Below are positions 47,052 through 54,646 of a stretch of 64,000 nucleotides of DNA, one piece after another. Each line of letters starts with the position of its first letter. Positions within the stretch are counted from its first letter, which is position 1. A program made the position numbers and the translations under genes. The notes under the pieces are model-generated. The model made no database searches and had not been told where the DNA came from. It saw only the letters and a list, made by a program, of their open reading frames with translations. Source of the DNA: Sporosarcina sp. (lineage in GTDB: Bacteria > Bacillota > Bacilli > Bacillales_A > Planococcaceae); assembly GCA_026169375.1 (NCBI GenBank), contig JAPFCR010000027.1, forward strand, positions 92,572 through 156,571, written 5' to 3'.

Positions 47052-48740
47052 GTGAAAATACGCCATATTATTTCGATGGGAATATTTCTTGTTTTATTTA
47101 CAATACCTGTTAATGTGTTTGCGGTCGACTTTGAAATTACGGATGTTCAAATTGACGTTTATTTGAAAGAAGACGGTCAAGCAGAAGTAATTGAACAACA
47201 TAGATATGATTTTGATAGTAAGTTTAAAGGGATTACACGTGAGGTTTTTCCGAAAAGAGATTCGTCAATTGTTCATTTTGAAGCTTATGAAAATGACAGA
47301 TCATTAATTGTTGAAAAAGAAGAGAGTCTTTATAAAATTTATCGTTCAGGGAAAAATGAGACTATTGATTTTAATTTACATTATACGATTGTTGATGCGG
47401 TTGAGAAATATGAAGACGGTACGCAATTTTACTGGACATTTTTCTCAGAAAGAAATGAAAGTGATTATGGCGATATGACAATCGTTGTGCATCCGCCTAA
47501 AAAAGCAAGTGAAGTCGATTATCTTGGATACGGCGCAGCTTATAAAACGGGCGCATTAAAAGAAGACGGCAGTGTGGTTTTTTCATTTGGAGCAGTTGAA
47601 GCAGGAGTGGGCGGAGATGTGCGTGTGGTGTATGAGTCTTCTTTATTCCCTGAATTGCTGGCGATGGGTGACCAAATTCGTCATGAGCTAACGGAAGATT
47701 TACAAGCGATACAAGAAGAAGAAGCGGCATATCTAAAAACGAAAATTGAAATGGGAACTGTTGGGAAGTTCACTATTCCAGGTGTACTACTTGCGTTAGC
47801 GAGTGTGTTTTCATATATGTTCAGAAAAAGACATACGACAAAAAGTTTAGCGCAACCACTGAAAGATGCGCAATTTGTGCCGACGGAAAAATTGTCCATT
47901 CCTGCCACGATTCAATATACGATGCCTTTCAGCCAAGGACCAGAAATGATCTCAGCCTCGTTATTAGATTTAATCCGCCAAGGGTATGTAAAACAAGTAA
48001 CAGAAACATCTTTTGAATTGATAGATGTCACAGGGACAAAAGATCATGAAGCGGCTTTAATTGATTTATTGTTTAGGAAAGTAGGAGACGGAACGCATTT
48101 TAGTTTCGATGACTTAAACGCTTATACGAAAGATAAAAAGAATCACCAAAGTTACGGAAAAGGATTAATGAACTGGCGAAATGGCATCATTCAAGAATCG
48201 AAAGATGCAGAGTTGTATGACAAGAAGCCTGGGTTACGCTGGTTAATTGGCTTTGTCAGTGTTGCGCTTATTCCGATTATCATACAATTCGGACGGTATG
48301 AGTTGTATGCATTTATGACGATATTAATTGTGTTGGCGGTGATTGGGCTTGTGACAGCGATCATTTATTCTCCTAAAAATGCAAAAGGATTTGCGATTAA
48401 AGAGGAGTGGGATGAGCTTCGTGACCGAATGAAAAACGTACGTGTCGATGAATGGGGAAATCTTCCCGTCGATGATAAGTATCGTGCGTATATTTACGGT
48501 ATTGGTGTGAAAGATGCGCGTCTTCGCGATATGTATGAACAATTTGAACGTGCAGAAAGCCGTACTGCTAGTCAGCGTGACACACATCATATGGTATATA
48601 ATCCAGTTTTTGCGACGCAAAGTTTTCATACTGCAAATACGAACGCTTCTGTCAGCACGGATGGGAGTTCGAGTAGTGGTAGTACGGGTGCTGGTGGTGG
48701 CGGCGTTGGTGGAAGAGGCGGCGGTTCAGGTGCATTTTGA
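47052..48740 (+). CDS. DUF2207 membrane protein
   Basis: 562 residues. Signal peptide/first helix (about 8-24), a large extracytoplasmic DUF2207 beta domain (about 25-235), a membrane helix (about 240-258), two more helices near 395-440, a cytosolic segment, and a glycine-rich end (GGGGVGGRGGGSGAF) typical of the family. Function unknown. Two GTG codons compete (47043, 47052); 47052 has AGAGGTG 6 bases upstream. Confidence 0.85.
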   Translation: MKIRHIISMGIFLVLFTIPVNVFAVDFEITDVQIDVYLKEDGQAEVIEQHRYDFDSKFKGITREVFPKRDSSIVHFEAYENDRSLIVEKEESLYKIYRSGKNETIDFNLHYTIVDAVEKYEDGTQFYWTFFSERNESDYGDMTIVVHPPKKASEVDYLGYGAAYKTGALKEDGSVVFSFGAVEAGVGGDVRVVYESSLFPELLAMGDQIRHELTEDLQAIQEEEAAYLKTKIEMGTVGKFTIPGVLLALASVFSYMFRKRHTTKSLAQPLKDAQFVPTEKLSIPATIQYTMPFSQGPEMISASLLDLIRQGYVKQVTETSFELIDVTGTKDHEAALIDLLFRKVGDGTHFSFDDLNAYTKDKKNHQSYGKGLMNWRNGIIQESKDAELYDKKPGLRWLIGFVSVALIPIIIQFGRYELYAFMTILIVLAVIGLVTAIIYSPKNAKGFAIKEEWDELRDRMKNVRVDEWGNLPVDDKYRAYIYGIGVKDARLRDMYEQFERAESRTASQRDTHHMVYNPVFATQSFHTANTNASVSTDGSSSSGSTGAGGGGVGGRGGGSGAF

Positions 48741-48773
48741 TTTTTAAGGAATTTTTTTGGAGGGAAATGTAGC

Positions 48774-49172
48774 ATGATTTGGATGAAGTTTGTTTTAATG
48801 ATCGTTGCGGTTTTCATTGTAATGTTCACCGCAAAAGCACTTATGCGACAAATTTTCAACATCGAACGGATAAATGAAGATGCTTTCGCACGCTATGTGG
48901 ATGAAAAACACCGGTTGATCGACAAAAGAATTAGGGAATATACGATGGTTTTCTTATTTATCGCGCTAATTATAACGGTGGTGTATGTGGAAGAATCTGT
49001 TTACTGGTTTATGTTGATTGTGGTAATGACAACAAGTTTGCGTATGTCAGTGCGCGCATTTTTTGAATGGAAATATTCGAAATATCCGAAACAGGCAATT
49101 TTAACGTTGACAGAGATTGGCGTTTTATTCATTGCCGTTGTTGTCATTTGGCGGTTTAATTTGCTTGTTTAA
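48774..49172 (+). CDS. DUF4181-like small membrane protein
   Basis: 132 residues, four hydrophobic segments. INEDAFARYVDEKHRLIDKRIREYT between helices 1 and 2 and the SVRAFFEWKYSKYPKQAILTL segment resemble DUF4181. Function unknown. GGAGGG precedes the ATG. It opens the run of small genes that extends to 52.4 kb. Confidence 0.72.
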   Translation: MIWMKFVLMIVAVFIVMFTAKALMRQIFNIERINEDAFARYVDEKHRLIDKRIREYTMVFLFIALIITVVYVEESVYWFMLIVVMTTSLRMSVRAFFEWKYSKYPKQAILTLTEIGVLFIAVVVIWRFNLLV

Positions 49173-49217
49173 ATCTTAAGTAATGAACGTAATTTTGTAG
49201 AATAAGAAGGGAATAAA

Positions 49218-49418
49218 ATGACTAAAGAAAAGATATACTTTATAGGTTATTTTCTCCTGTTTCCACTTGTGTATATGATTGTCTCATTTTTATGGAGATA
49301 TGTTTTGAGAAGTAATTCGTTAGGAGAAGTATTCACGGACGCTTTATCAATTCTAGCTATCTATTACTTTATTGTGAGTTTCTTTTTTAGTATTCGATGG
49401 TGCAAGCACTCCAAGTAA
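49218..49418 (+). CDS. Small membrane protein, unknown
   Basis: 66 residues with two membrane segments (about 7-25 and 38-57). GAAGGGA precedes the ATG by 6 bases. I do not recognise a family. The real-gene call rests on the binding site, the hydrophobic pattern and its place in the small-gene run. Confidence 0.55.
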   Translation: MTKEKIYFIGYFLLFPLVYMIVSFLWRYVLRSNSLGEVFTDALSILAIYYFIVSFFFSIRWCKHSK

Positions 49419-49522
49419 CAGGAACAAGATGTCCACTCGTCAATCGGATCAGATTTATGCACAATACACAAAAGGGAATCCCCAGTAAAGAGTGTTATTG
49501 AATAAGGTAGGGAGATAAAAGC

Positions 49523-49867
49523 ATGAGATTATATTCGACAGGAATGATAGTGATTATCGCGGCTGTTGCAGCGTTACTTGCAAATATTCAAAGGGGAGAA
49601 GGATTTAATCAGACAAATCCCTATTTATTCTGGGGTGCACAAATGATATTCATAATTTTGTTTGTCTCGGCCACTCTGTATACTATGTTGCACTGGGAAC
49701 AAGTAGGGGAACTCACAAAAAGCAGGTTTTTCATTTCAATTATCATTTGTGTTTTTATGTATGCTCTAGCATATATCGATTCTATCTATGCGTTTCTTCT
49801 CATATTTGTATGCGGAGTTGCAGAAGGTTTTTTTACAAGAAAACGAGCTGGTTTTATTATGACTTAA
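49523..49867 (+). CDS. Small membrane protein, unknown
   Basis: 114 residues with about four membrane segments. AGGGAG precedes the ATG. The layout resembles the DUF4181-like protein at 48774 (four helices, C-terminal basic end) but sequence similarity is weak. A 74-base repeat (R1) follows its stop by 33 bases. Confidence 0.6.
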   Translation: MRLYSTGMIVIIAAVAALLANIQRGEGFNQTNPYLFWGAQMIFIILFVSATLYTMLHWEQVGELTKSRFFISIIICVFMYALAYIDSIYAFLLIFVCGVAEGFFTRKRAGFIMT

Positions 49868-49900
49868 AATTCGAAAGTTAATAAGGAACAATAAAAACTA

Positions 49901-49974
49901 TTCTTCAAGAATCGAGCGAAGTTCTTGAAGAAGGAACTACGACCTGTATTGAAGAATCGGATCATTTAACGGAA
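49901..49974. repeat. Cassette-type intergenic repeat R1
   Basis: Left end TTCTTCAAGAATCGAGCG; central hairpin AGTTC/GAACT; right end TGTATTGAAGAATCGGATCATTTAACGGA. It shares about 30 of 36 bases with R2 over the right half. Confidence 0.75.
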
Positions 49975-50022
49975 TAACTCTTGGTGAAATGAATTCAATT
50001 TGTGAGAGGTGTTGTATTAGGG

Positions 50023-50352
50023 ATGAGTAGAAAGGATAAAGATATTTTTAAGCAAGTCGTAAAGAAACTCTGCGAAGTCAACAACATTTCGCCTAGAAAA
50101 CCAGCATTTGAGACCATCGACAACATAGTGGTGATTAGTGTGAAGAATCATTTAAAAGATGGAGTGGACTTAGATTGCTTTCATATTTTAAATTTAATTT
50201 ACCAAATAATTACACCGTTAGGAATGAAATTTAATCAGCAATTATATCTGTATCCAAATTCAAAAAGAGTTGCTAGGATAACTGTAACTTTTAAAAAAGA
50301 GGATTATGATGCTTTAAACATGAGATTGGGGCATGGTAACGTAAATAGTTAA
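50023..50352 (+). CDS. Small soluble protein, unknown
   Basis: 109 residues (MSRKDKDIFKQVVKKLCEVN...), mixed alpha/beta with no membrane segment. ATG 50023 follows GAGAGGTG; the upstream GTG at 50002 overlaps the site. No family recognised. It lies directly after repeat R1, in the position of a cassette gene. Confidence 0.55.
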   Translation: MSRKDKDIFKQVVKKLCEVNNISPRKPAFETIDNIVVISVKNHLKDGVDLDCFHILNLIYQIITPLGMKFNQQLYLYPNSKRVARITVTFKKEDYDALNMRLGHGNVNS

Positions 50353-50440
50353 AAAGCTTTCTACAATCATTATCAATACAGTCTTATAAAGCGATCGAGC
50401 TATTTAATGGGGTTTTATTTAATAAAAAGGGGGCTAATCA

Positions 50441-50689
50441 ATGAAAAAGTATATTATATTTGGCATTAGTTTCATAATTTTATTTTCGGCATTTCAAATT
50501 CTTTCTGGGTATTTTTTAACACTCTTTTATACCCCAGATATAACGGGCGCTTGGAATCAGGCTGGAAACTTATCTAGTAACGTTGTTATTAAAGGCGGTT
50601 CTTTTATCAATCCATTGTTTTTTGCTTTTCTTGCCGCGACAATTGCATATTTCACGCCAAAGATATTTGTGAAAAACAACAACAAATAA
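50441..50689 (+). CDS. Small membrane protein, unknown
   Basis: 82 residues, two membrane helices (about 4-28 and 55-73) with a short extracytoplasmic loop (TPDITGAWNQAGNLSSN). AAAGGGGG precedes the ATG. Followed closely by repeat R2. No family recognised. Confidence 0.6.
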   Translation: MKKYIIFGISFIILFSAFQILSGYFLTLFYTPDITGAWNQAGNLSSNVVIKGGSFINPLFFAFLAATIAYFTPKIFVKNNNK

Positions 50690-50698
50690 AATGCACAA

Positions 50699-50769
50699 TC
50701 TTCAACAATCGAGCGCTTATATTAACAAGGATCTGCGCCCTGTATTGCAGAATCGGGTCATTTAGCCGA
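50699..50769. repeat. Cassette-type intergenic repeat R2
   Basis: Left end TCTTCAACAATCGAGCGC; centre closed by GCGC/GCGC; right end TGTATTGCAGAATCGGGTCATTTAGCCG. Confidence 0.78.
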
Positions 50770-50788
50770 AGAAAAAGGGGGAGTTTTT

Positions 50789-50971
50789 ATGTCGCGGAAA
50801 TTAACTAAATCATCAACAGATAAAGCTTTATACGGAGTGTGCGGAGGAATAGCGGAGTATTTTGGAGTTTCCTCTTTCGTTGTCCGAGTGGTATTTCTCT
50901 TTACCTCAGGTGTCTCTTTTTGGGTTTATTTATTTCTTGTTTGGTTTTTAGACGATGCACCGACATTATAA
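50789..50971 (+). CDS. PspC-domain small membrane protein
   Basis: 60 residues: LTKSSTDKALYGVCGGIAEYFGVSS (residues 5-29) is a clear PspC domain, followed by one membrane helix (about 32-54). PspC proteins take part in envelope stress responses in other bacteria. AAAGGGGGAG precedes the ATG. It sits between repeats R2 and R2b. Confidence 0.85.
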   Translation: MSRKLTKSSTDKALYGVCGGIAEYFGVSSFVVRVVFLFTSGVSFWVYLFLVWFLDDAPTL

Positions 50972-50980
50972 ACTTGATTT

Positions 50981-51007
50981 GTTCCAGAATAGGCCAGATT
51001 GTTATAC
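50981..51007. repeat. Cassette-type repeat R2b, right half only
   Basis: GTTCCAGAATAGGCCAGATTGTTATAC matches the right-half consensus TTGCAGAATCGGGCCATTTTGTTAAC with several mismatches. Confidence 0.5.
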
Positions 51008-51027
51008 AAGAATTGGAGTGATAGATA

Positions 51028-51210
51028 ATGGCAAGTCAAGTTTTTGGTATGATTGTTCTTTGGATTGCAGGGTTATTCATTCTGTATCTTGTAATTTTTA
51101 AAGCTGTTAAAGACGGAATTAACAGGTCTGTCGTGGGGCAATCCCTCGAAAAGCCATCTGACCAAGGGGTAAATAAGAAGTCATGGCTTGACCATGATTT
51201 GGATAATTAA
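51028..51210 (+). CDS. Small single-helix membrane protein, unknown
   Basis: 60 residues with one N-terminal membrane helix (about 5-25) and a charged cytosolic tail. TTGGAGTGA precedes the ATG. Bounded by repeats R2b and R3. No family recognised. Confidence 0.6.
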   Translation: MASQVFGMIVLWIAGLFILYLVIFKAVKDGINRSVVGQSLEKPSDQGVNKKSWLDHDLDN

Positions 51211-51220
51211 CGATTTAGTC

Positions 51221-51270
51221 CATTCTGCAATCGGACGCTAGTATTGCAGAATCGGGCCATTTTGTCGCAT
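51221..51270. repeat. Cassette-type intergenic repeat R3
   Basis: ATTCTGCAATCGGACGC joined directly to GTATTGCAGAATCGGGCCATTTTGTCG; the central hairpin is missing. TTCTGCAAT and ATTGCAGAA inside it are inverted copies. Confidence 0.78.
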
Positions 51271-51285
51271 AGGAGGGTGAATAAT

Positions 51286-51600
51286 ATGGGGATAGAAACT
51301 GCTGGTGAATGGTTAAGGAATAAGGGGGTATCTAATACTAATATTGATTTTGTTGAAACGATATTGACTTTTACTTCTACTGCAAAAGAACGTGACAATA
51401 AAATAGACGAGATTAATAAAATGCTTAAAACGACTTTTCCAGAAAAAAATGCAAAAGTTAATCCAAACTTAACATTTTCTCAGTTCGATAAAATATTACG
51501 GGATAACGGAATAGTCATTGATTTAAGCGAAATGCTGACTAGATATAAAGAACAAGGATCGTGTGTAGGTTTGTGTAATCAATTATTAGAAAGCCAGTAG
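51286..51600 (+). CDS. Small soluble helical protein, unknown
   Basis: 104 residues (MGIETAGEWLRNKGVSNTN...), helical, with two Cys near the end (GSCVGLCNQLL). TAGGAGGG 8 bases before the ATG. Flanked by R3 and R4. No family recognised. Confidence 0.6.
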   Translation: MGIETAGEWLRNKGVSNTNIDFVETILTFTSTAKERDNKIDEINKMLKTTFPEKNAKVNPNLTFSQFDKILRDNGIVIDLSEMLTRYKEQGSCVGLCNQLLESQ

Positions 51601-51625
51601 TTCCGTTAACGGGCGCTTTAACCAA
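51601..51625. repeat. Cassette-type repeat R4, left half only
   Basis: TTCCGTTAACGGGCGCTTTAACC begins directly after the preceding stop codon; the right half is not found. Confidence 0.5.
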
Positions 51626-51786
51626 ATGAAAAAACCGTCCGTTTTACTACACCACTTCAATTTCCTAAGTAGGGCGATAATTTGTTTGCTGTTTTTTTAC
51701 TCTATTATACCTTATAAAGTGATAGAGTAAGCAGCAACATACAGCGGATGGGCGGTCGGCACTCCCTTGAGAAAGGGGGTGTTTAC

Positions 51787-51897
51787 ATGGTGACATATGA
51801 AGCAATGAACATGTTATTCCAATTCGGAATGTTTCTCGCAGCAATGGCAACAGCCATCGTCGCGATGATTGCTCTTTACACCAATAGAAAAAAGTAA
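51787..51897 (+). CDS. Putative holin-like type I toxin peptide
   Basis: 36 residues: MVTYEAMNMLFQFGMF... then one membrane helix (about 9-31) and a basic end NRKK. This matches the TxpA/BsrG-like short hydrophobic toxin pattern (M-x-T-Y-E-A start, one helix, lysine-rich tail) of Bacillales. AAAGGGGG precedes the ATG. Downstream convergent hairpins suit an antisense RNA antitoxin. Too short to be found by ordinary gene callers. Confidence 0.72.
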   Translation: MVTYEAMNMLFQFGMFLAAMATAIVAMIALYTNRKK

Positions 51898-52075
51898 CCA
51901 CCCTCCGCTACCTGGCTAAGTAGATGAGATGGTTACTTTTTTTAGTGATACACTCGTTATATTCAGCCAACCGCACTTCATGCGGATGTTAGCTGCATTG
52001 ACTGGGTGTTAGCAGCACCCGGTCTTTTTTAGTATATCTTTACTTTATCATAATTATTCATGAAAATACACTTCT
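51885..52075 (-). ncRNA. Putative antisense RNA antitoxin, convergent to the toxin
   Basis: Read on the minus strand: TATACT near 52035 could be a -10, then a GC-rich 5' hairpin (52000-52008/52016-52024), a second hairpin CCGCA/TGCGG (51971-51985), and a terminator stem TGGTTACT/AGTAACCA (51930-51937/51893-51900) ending in T residues inside the toxin 3' end. This is the RatA/TxpA layout. The exact 5' end and promoter are not certain. Confidence 0.4.
51893..51943. terminator. Bidirectional terminator at the toxin 3' end
   Basis: AGTAACCA (51893-51900) pairs with TGGTTACT (51930-51937). T-rich DNA on both sides (TTTTTTT at 51937 on the plus strand, TTTTTT before the stop on the minus strand). 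Confidence 0.7.
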
Positions 52076-52099
52076 TTAATTATTATAAGTTAACATGTA

Positions 52100-52149
52100 C
52101 TGTAATAGGGCGCGATTCAGGAAAAGGATTGTACCGTTAAAGGGCCATG
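52100..52149. repeat. Cassette-type intergenic repeat R5
   Basis: TGTAATAGGGCGCGATTC ... GGATTGTACCGTTAAAGGGCCATG: left and right halves recognisable, weaker than R2/R3/R6. Confidence 0.55.
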
Positions 52150-52176
52150 ATTGACGCAAAGAGGAGGTGTTTAAAA

Positions 52177-52419
52177 ATGGGACTTATAATCTCAATAATA
52201 GTGGGAGTGTCAACTATGGTGGCCTTCCTTTCACTTTTCCTTGCCGTAGTGAAACTATCGTGGGAAGCAATGTTAGTTTGCTTAATCGCCAGTTTACCAA
52301 TTTCAATGTATTTCCTTAGTGTCAATCCACCTTACTCATTTTTAGGTTTTACGCCAATTCTTTTCTTGATTTTAACGATTGTTTTACGTAGACGTTCCCA
52401 AAAAGAAATCACTCAGTAA
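52177..52419 (+). CDS. Small membrane protein, unknown
   Basis: 80 residues with three hydrophobic segments (about 2-24, 28-47, 52-70) and a basic tail RRRSQKE. GAGGAGGTG precedes ATG 52177. Bounded by R5 and R6. I recall similar small hypothetical membrane proteins in Bacillus, without a known role. Confidence 0.65.
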   Translation: MGLIISIIVGVSTMVAFLSLFLAVVKLSWEAMLVCLIASLPISMYFLSVNPPYSFLGFTPILFLILTIVLRRRSQKEITQ

Positions 52420-52445
52420 CCTCATTGTTTGTAGTAGAATCCAGC

Positions 52446-52510
52446 TTTCAACTAACGGGCGCAATTCATGAGTAAGAATTGCACTTAAATCGGGCCATTT
52501 TGTTAACGGA
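52446..52510. repeat. Cassette-type intergenic repeat R6
   Basis: Left TTTCAACTAACGGGCGC, centre hairpin GCAATTC/GAATTGC, right TTAAATCGGGCCATTTTGTTAACGGA. The best-preserved copy. Confidence 0.8.
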
Positions 52511-52553
52511 ACACTTTCAAACAAAACAACTTATTGAAATTAACAGCGTTAAA

Positions 52554-52580
52554 AAAGCCGATTGATTTTCAATCGGCTTT
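52554..52580 (-). terminator. Terminator of the DUF2798 gene
   Basis: AAAGCCGATTGA (52554-52565) pairs perfectly with TCAATCGGCTTT (52569-52580). Confidence 0.75.
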
Positions 52581-52596
52581 AAGGAACTTATCTAGG

Positions 52597-53100
52597 TTAA
52601 AGCTTTACAGTCCCTGCTTTATTTGCTTGTTTTGCGTGTAATCTTTTCATTGCAAATCTTGCGATGGGTTGTGCAACCAGCAACTCGATCCAAATTGCCA
52701 CCCCGAAGTTCCTAAACCAATTGTGAAAGAAGTTTTGAAAAGGCTCAATTCCTATTTTTCCTGTGCCAACCCAAGGTCCTATTATTGACATGCAAACAGA
52801 TAGGACTGTAACCGTCAAAAAGGTATTCAACAATATGCGGGCATTGAATCCATCCGTTTTAGCTAGGAATATTGGCATCACTTTACTAACTATCGGTTCT
52901 GCAACCACAGTTACCAGTAACACGATAATGACCCATATGAAAGGGATAATCCGTAACGTTTTCAAATAATTTTCCATATTGAACCCTTGATCCAACATCA
53001 TAATGATAGGAGCAATGGTGTTTACAGAAATAATCGATATAATCATCATAAACAGTATGCCTTCTTTTGGCGATTGAGGCAGTCGATTTTCTTTATGCAT
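52597..53100 (-). CDS. DUF2798 membrane protein
   Basis: 167 residues with four membrane helices in two DUF2798-type repeats; paired short motifs are MMIISIISVNTIAPIIMML and FLTVTVLSVCMSIIGP. Function unknown. The start follows GGAGGG on the minus strand. Confidence 0.8.
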   Translation of the reverse strand: MHKENRLPQSPKEGILFMMIISIISVNTIAPIIMMLDQGFNMENYLKTLRIIPFIWVIIVLLVTVVAEPIVSKVMPIFLAKTDGFNARILLNTFLTVTVLSVCMSIIGPWVGTGKIGIEPFQNFFHNWFRNFGVAIWIELLVAQPIARFAMKRLHAKQANKAGTVKL

Positions 53101-53539
53101 TTTATTACCCTCCGAAATAAGTTTTCAGATGGTAGACGTATCATGTGACATATATTTTTGGTTAAATGAATTAACCAATATCTCTACACACTGTATTAAT
53201 AATTTTATCGCATTTTTAAATGAATACCAGTCTTGTTTTATTCGAAAATGTGTGAGCAAAGTCTTAAATAATCTTCATCAATCAGGCGCTATAACCGTAC
53301 AAAACTTGCGCTTAAACGGACTATTTAACGGTATCAGGATCAAATAGAAAAGAGTTGTGTGTATGACGATGAAGCATTATATTGCAGTGACGTATGATAT
53401 CTGTGAGCAACAATCACTTAGTTGATTGGCGGGGGCGCGTCTGCCTGCAAGGGAAATTAACCGATTTTAATGACTATTCAATTAAAGAACTTGATCGTAG
53501 TGGAAGTCGGCGATTTTGGGAGGAATAATGGAACGGGAG
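53101..53539. other. Intergenic region with repeat R7 and a possible gene fragment
   Basis: No intact gene. Repeat R7 (CTTCATCAATCAGGCGCT ... TTGCGCTTAAACGGACTATTTAACGG) is at 53273-53332. From about 53422 to 53527 a frame reads DWRGRVCLQGKLTDFNDYSI...GSRRFWEE then stops, with no start or binding site; it looks like the 3' end of a decayed gene I cannot name. The frame at 53129-53347 runs through R7 and is not credible. Confidence 0.5.
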
Positions 53540-53595
53540 AAACCCCTAAAAATTAGTTTTTACGCTAACTTTTAGGGGTTTTTCCTAAGTTTTGA
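53540..53595. terminator. Bidirectional terminator
   Basis: AAACCCCTAAAA (53540-53551) pairs perfectly with TTTTAGGGGTTT (53580-53591), with T residues on both sides. Confidence 0.85.
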
Positions 53596-53611
53596 AAACG
53601 AAAATAATGCT

Positions 53612-54457
53612 TCAGTCATCTTGTCTAAAAAAGCCAAAAATCCCGACAGTTTGGACAATGTTCGTGAAAGCTTCTGGATCTACTTCGTTAATCACTTGTT
53701 CTAAATCATATAATTCATAACGTGTAATGACGAGGTATAGCATATTTTTATCGACTTTAGTATAGGCACCTTGCGCTGGTAAAATCGTAATGCCACGCAC
53801 CATTTTATCGTGAATGGCTTCTTGTAATGCATCTGTTTTTGTTGTAATAATCATTGCAGTTACTTTTTCATGGCGTGTATGGATCGCATCGATAATCGCA
53901 GTTGTGACGTAAAGTGCAACCAGTGTATATAAAGCATTTTCAGGTTCATATAAAAAGCCTGCAAGTACGATAATGATCGCGTTGAGTGATAAGAAGTAAA
54001 TTCCGATTGGTTTATCCTGTAAACGAGATAAAACCATCGCAACAATATCCATCCCCCCAGTAGATGCTCCCCACTTTAACGCTAGACCTACTGCGGCACC
54101 ACTAATGACACCACCAGCAACTGCGTTTAAAATGATATCATCTGACAATGAAATAATCGGTAACACTTCTAAAAATATTGTTGCAAAAATTACGGAAATA
54201 ATACTATAAATCGTAAAGCCTTTCCCAACTTTAAACCATCCTAAGATGAAAACTGGAATGTTAAGTATGAGTAAGATGAGCCCTGTGCTTAGCTGGAAAT
54301 CTAAGAAATCTGCAAAAGCACTGGAAGCAAGTTGGGCAGCGCCGGTAAATCCACTAGCGTAAACGTTCGCATTAATGAGAAAGAAATTTAATGATATTGC
54401 GAGCAAGAATGAACTGAAGATCACGACAATAATTCGTTTTGCCTCTATAAAAAACAT
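53612..54457 (-). CDS. YitT-family membrane protein
   Basis: 281 residues: five to six membrane helices (about 8-180) containing NFFLINANVYASGFTGAAQL and KWGASTGGMDIVA, then a cytosolic DUF2179 domain (about 200-278, GAYTKVDKNMLYLVITR...EVDPEAF). The family is widespread in Firmicutes; its function is unknown. GGAGGAC precedes the ATG. Confidence 0.9.
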   Translation of the reverse strand: MFFIEAKRIIVVIFSSFLLAISLNFFLINANVYASGFTGAAQLASSAFADFLDFQLSTGLILLILNIPVFILGWFKVGKGFTIYSIISVIFATIFLEVLPIISLSDDIILNAVAGGVISGAAVGLALKWGASTGGMDIVAMVLSRLQDKPIGIYFLSLNAIIIVLAGFLYEPENALYTLVALYVTTAIIDAIHTRHEKVTAMIITTKTDALQEAIHDKMVRGITILPAQGAYTKVDKNMLYLVITRYELYDLEQVINEVDPEAFTNIVQTVGIFGFFRQDD

Positions 54458-54612
54458 AGGTCCTCCTTTTCAAGCTTGGTTATTTGTCTGTATAACTTTT
54501 TAATTATGACATAAACAAAATTGTAATTCAAAGATTAGCGAGTAGCATATTGAAGTTTGGTTATATAGCGTAATCAGTGGATACATACAGTATTTGCCAA
54601 TTTCAAAATAAA

Positions 54613-54643
54613 AAACCACCTTCATTTACCGAAAAGGTGGTTT
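54613..54643 (-). terminator. Terminator of the Crp/FNR-like gene
   Basis: AAACCACCTT (54613-54622) pairs perfectly with AAGGTGGTTT (54634-54643); T run on the minus strand side. Confidence 0.85.
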
Positions 54644-54646
54644 GAA

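Noticed and set aside
51665..51901. 78-codon minus-strand frame over the toxin locus
   Set aside because: Antisense to the toxin peptide, with no binding site; the minus-strand signal is better explained as an antisense RNA.
49901..53332. Reading the repeated elements as a CRISPR array
   Set aside because: Repeats are imperfect, irregularly spaced, and separated by whole genes, not by short spacers; no cas genes.
53129..53347. 72-codon open frame
   Set aside because: No binding site, odd composition, and it crosses cassette-type repeat R7.
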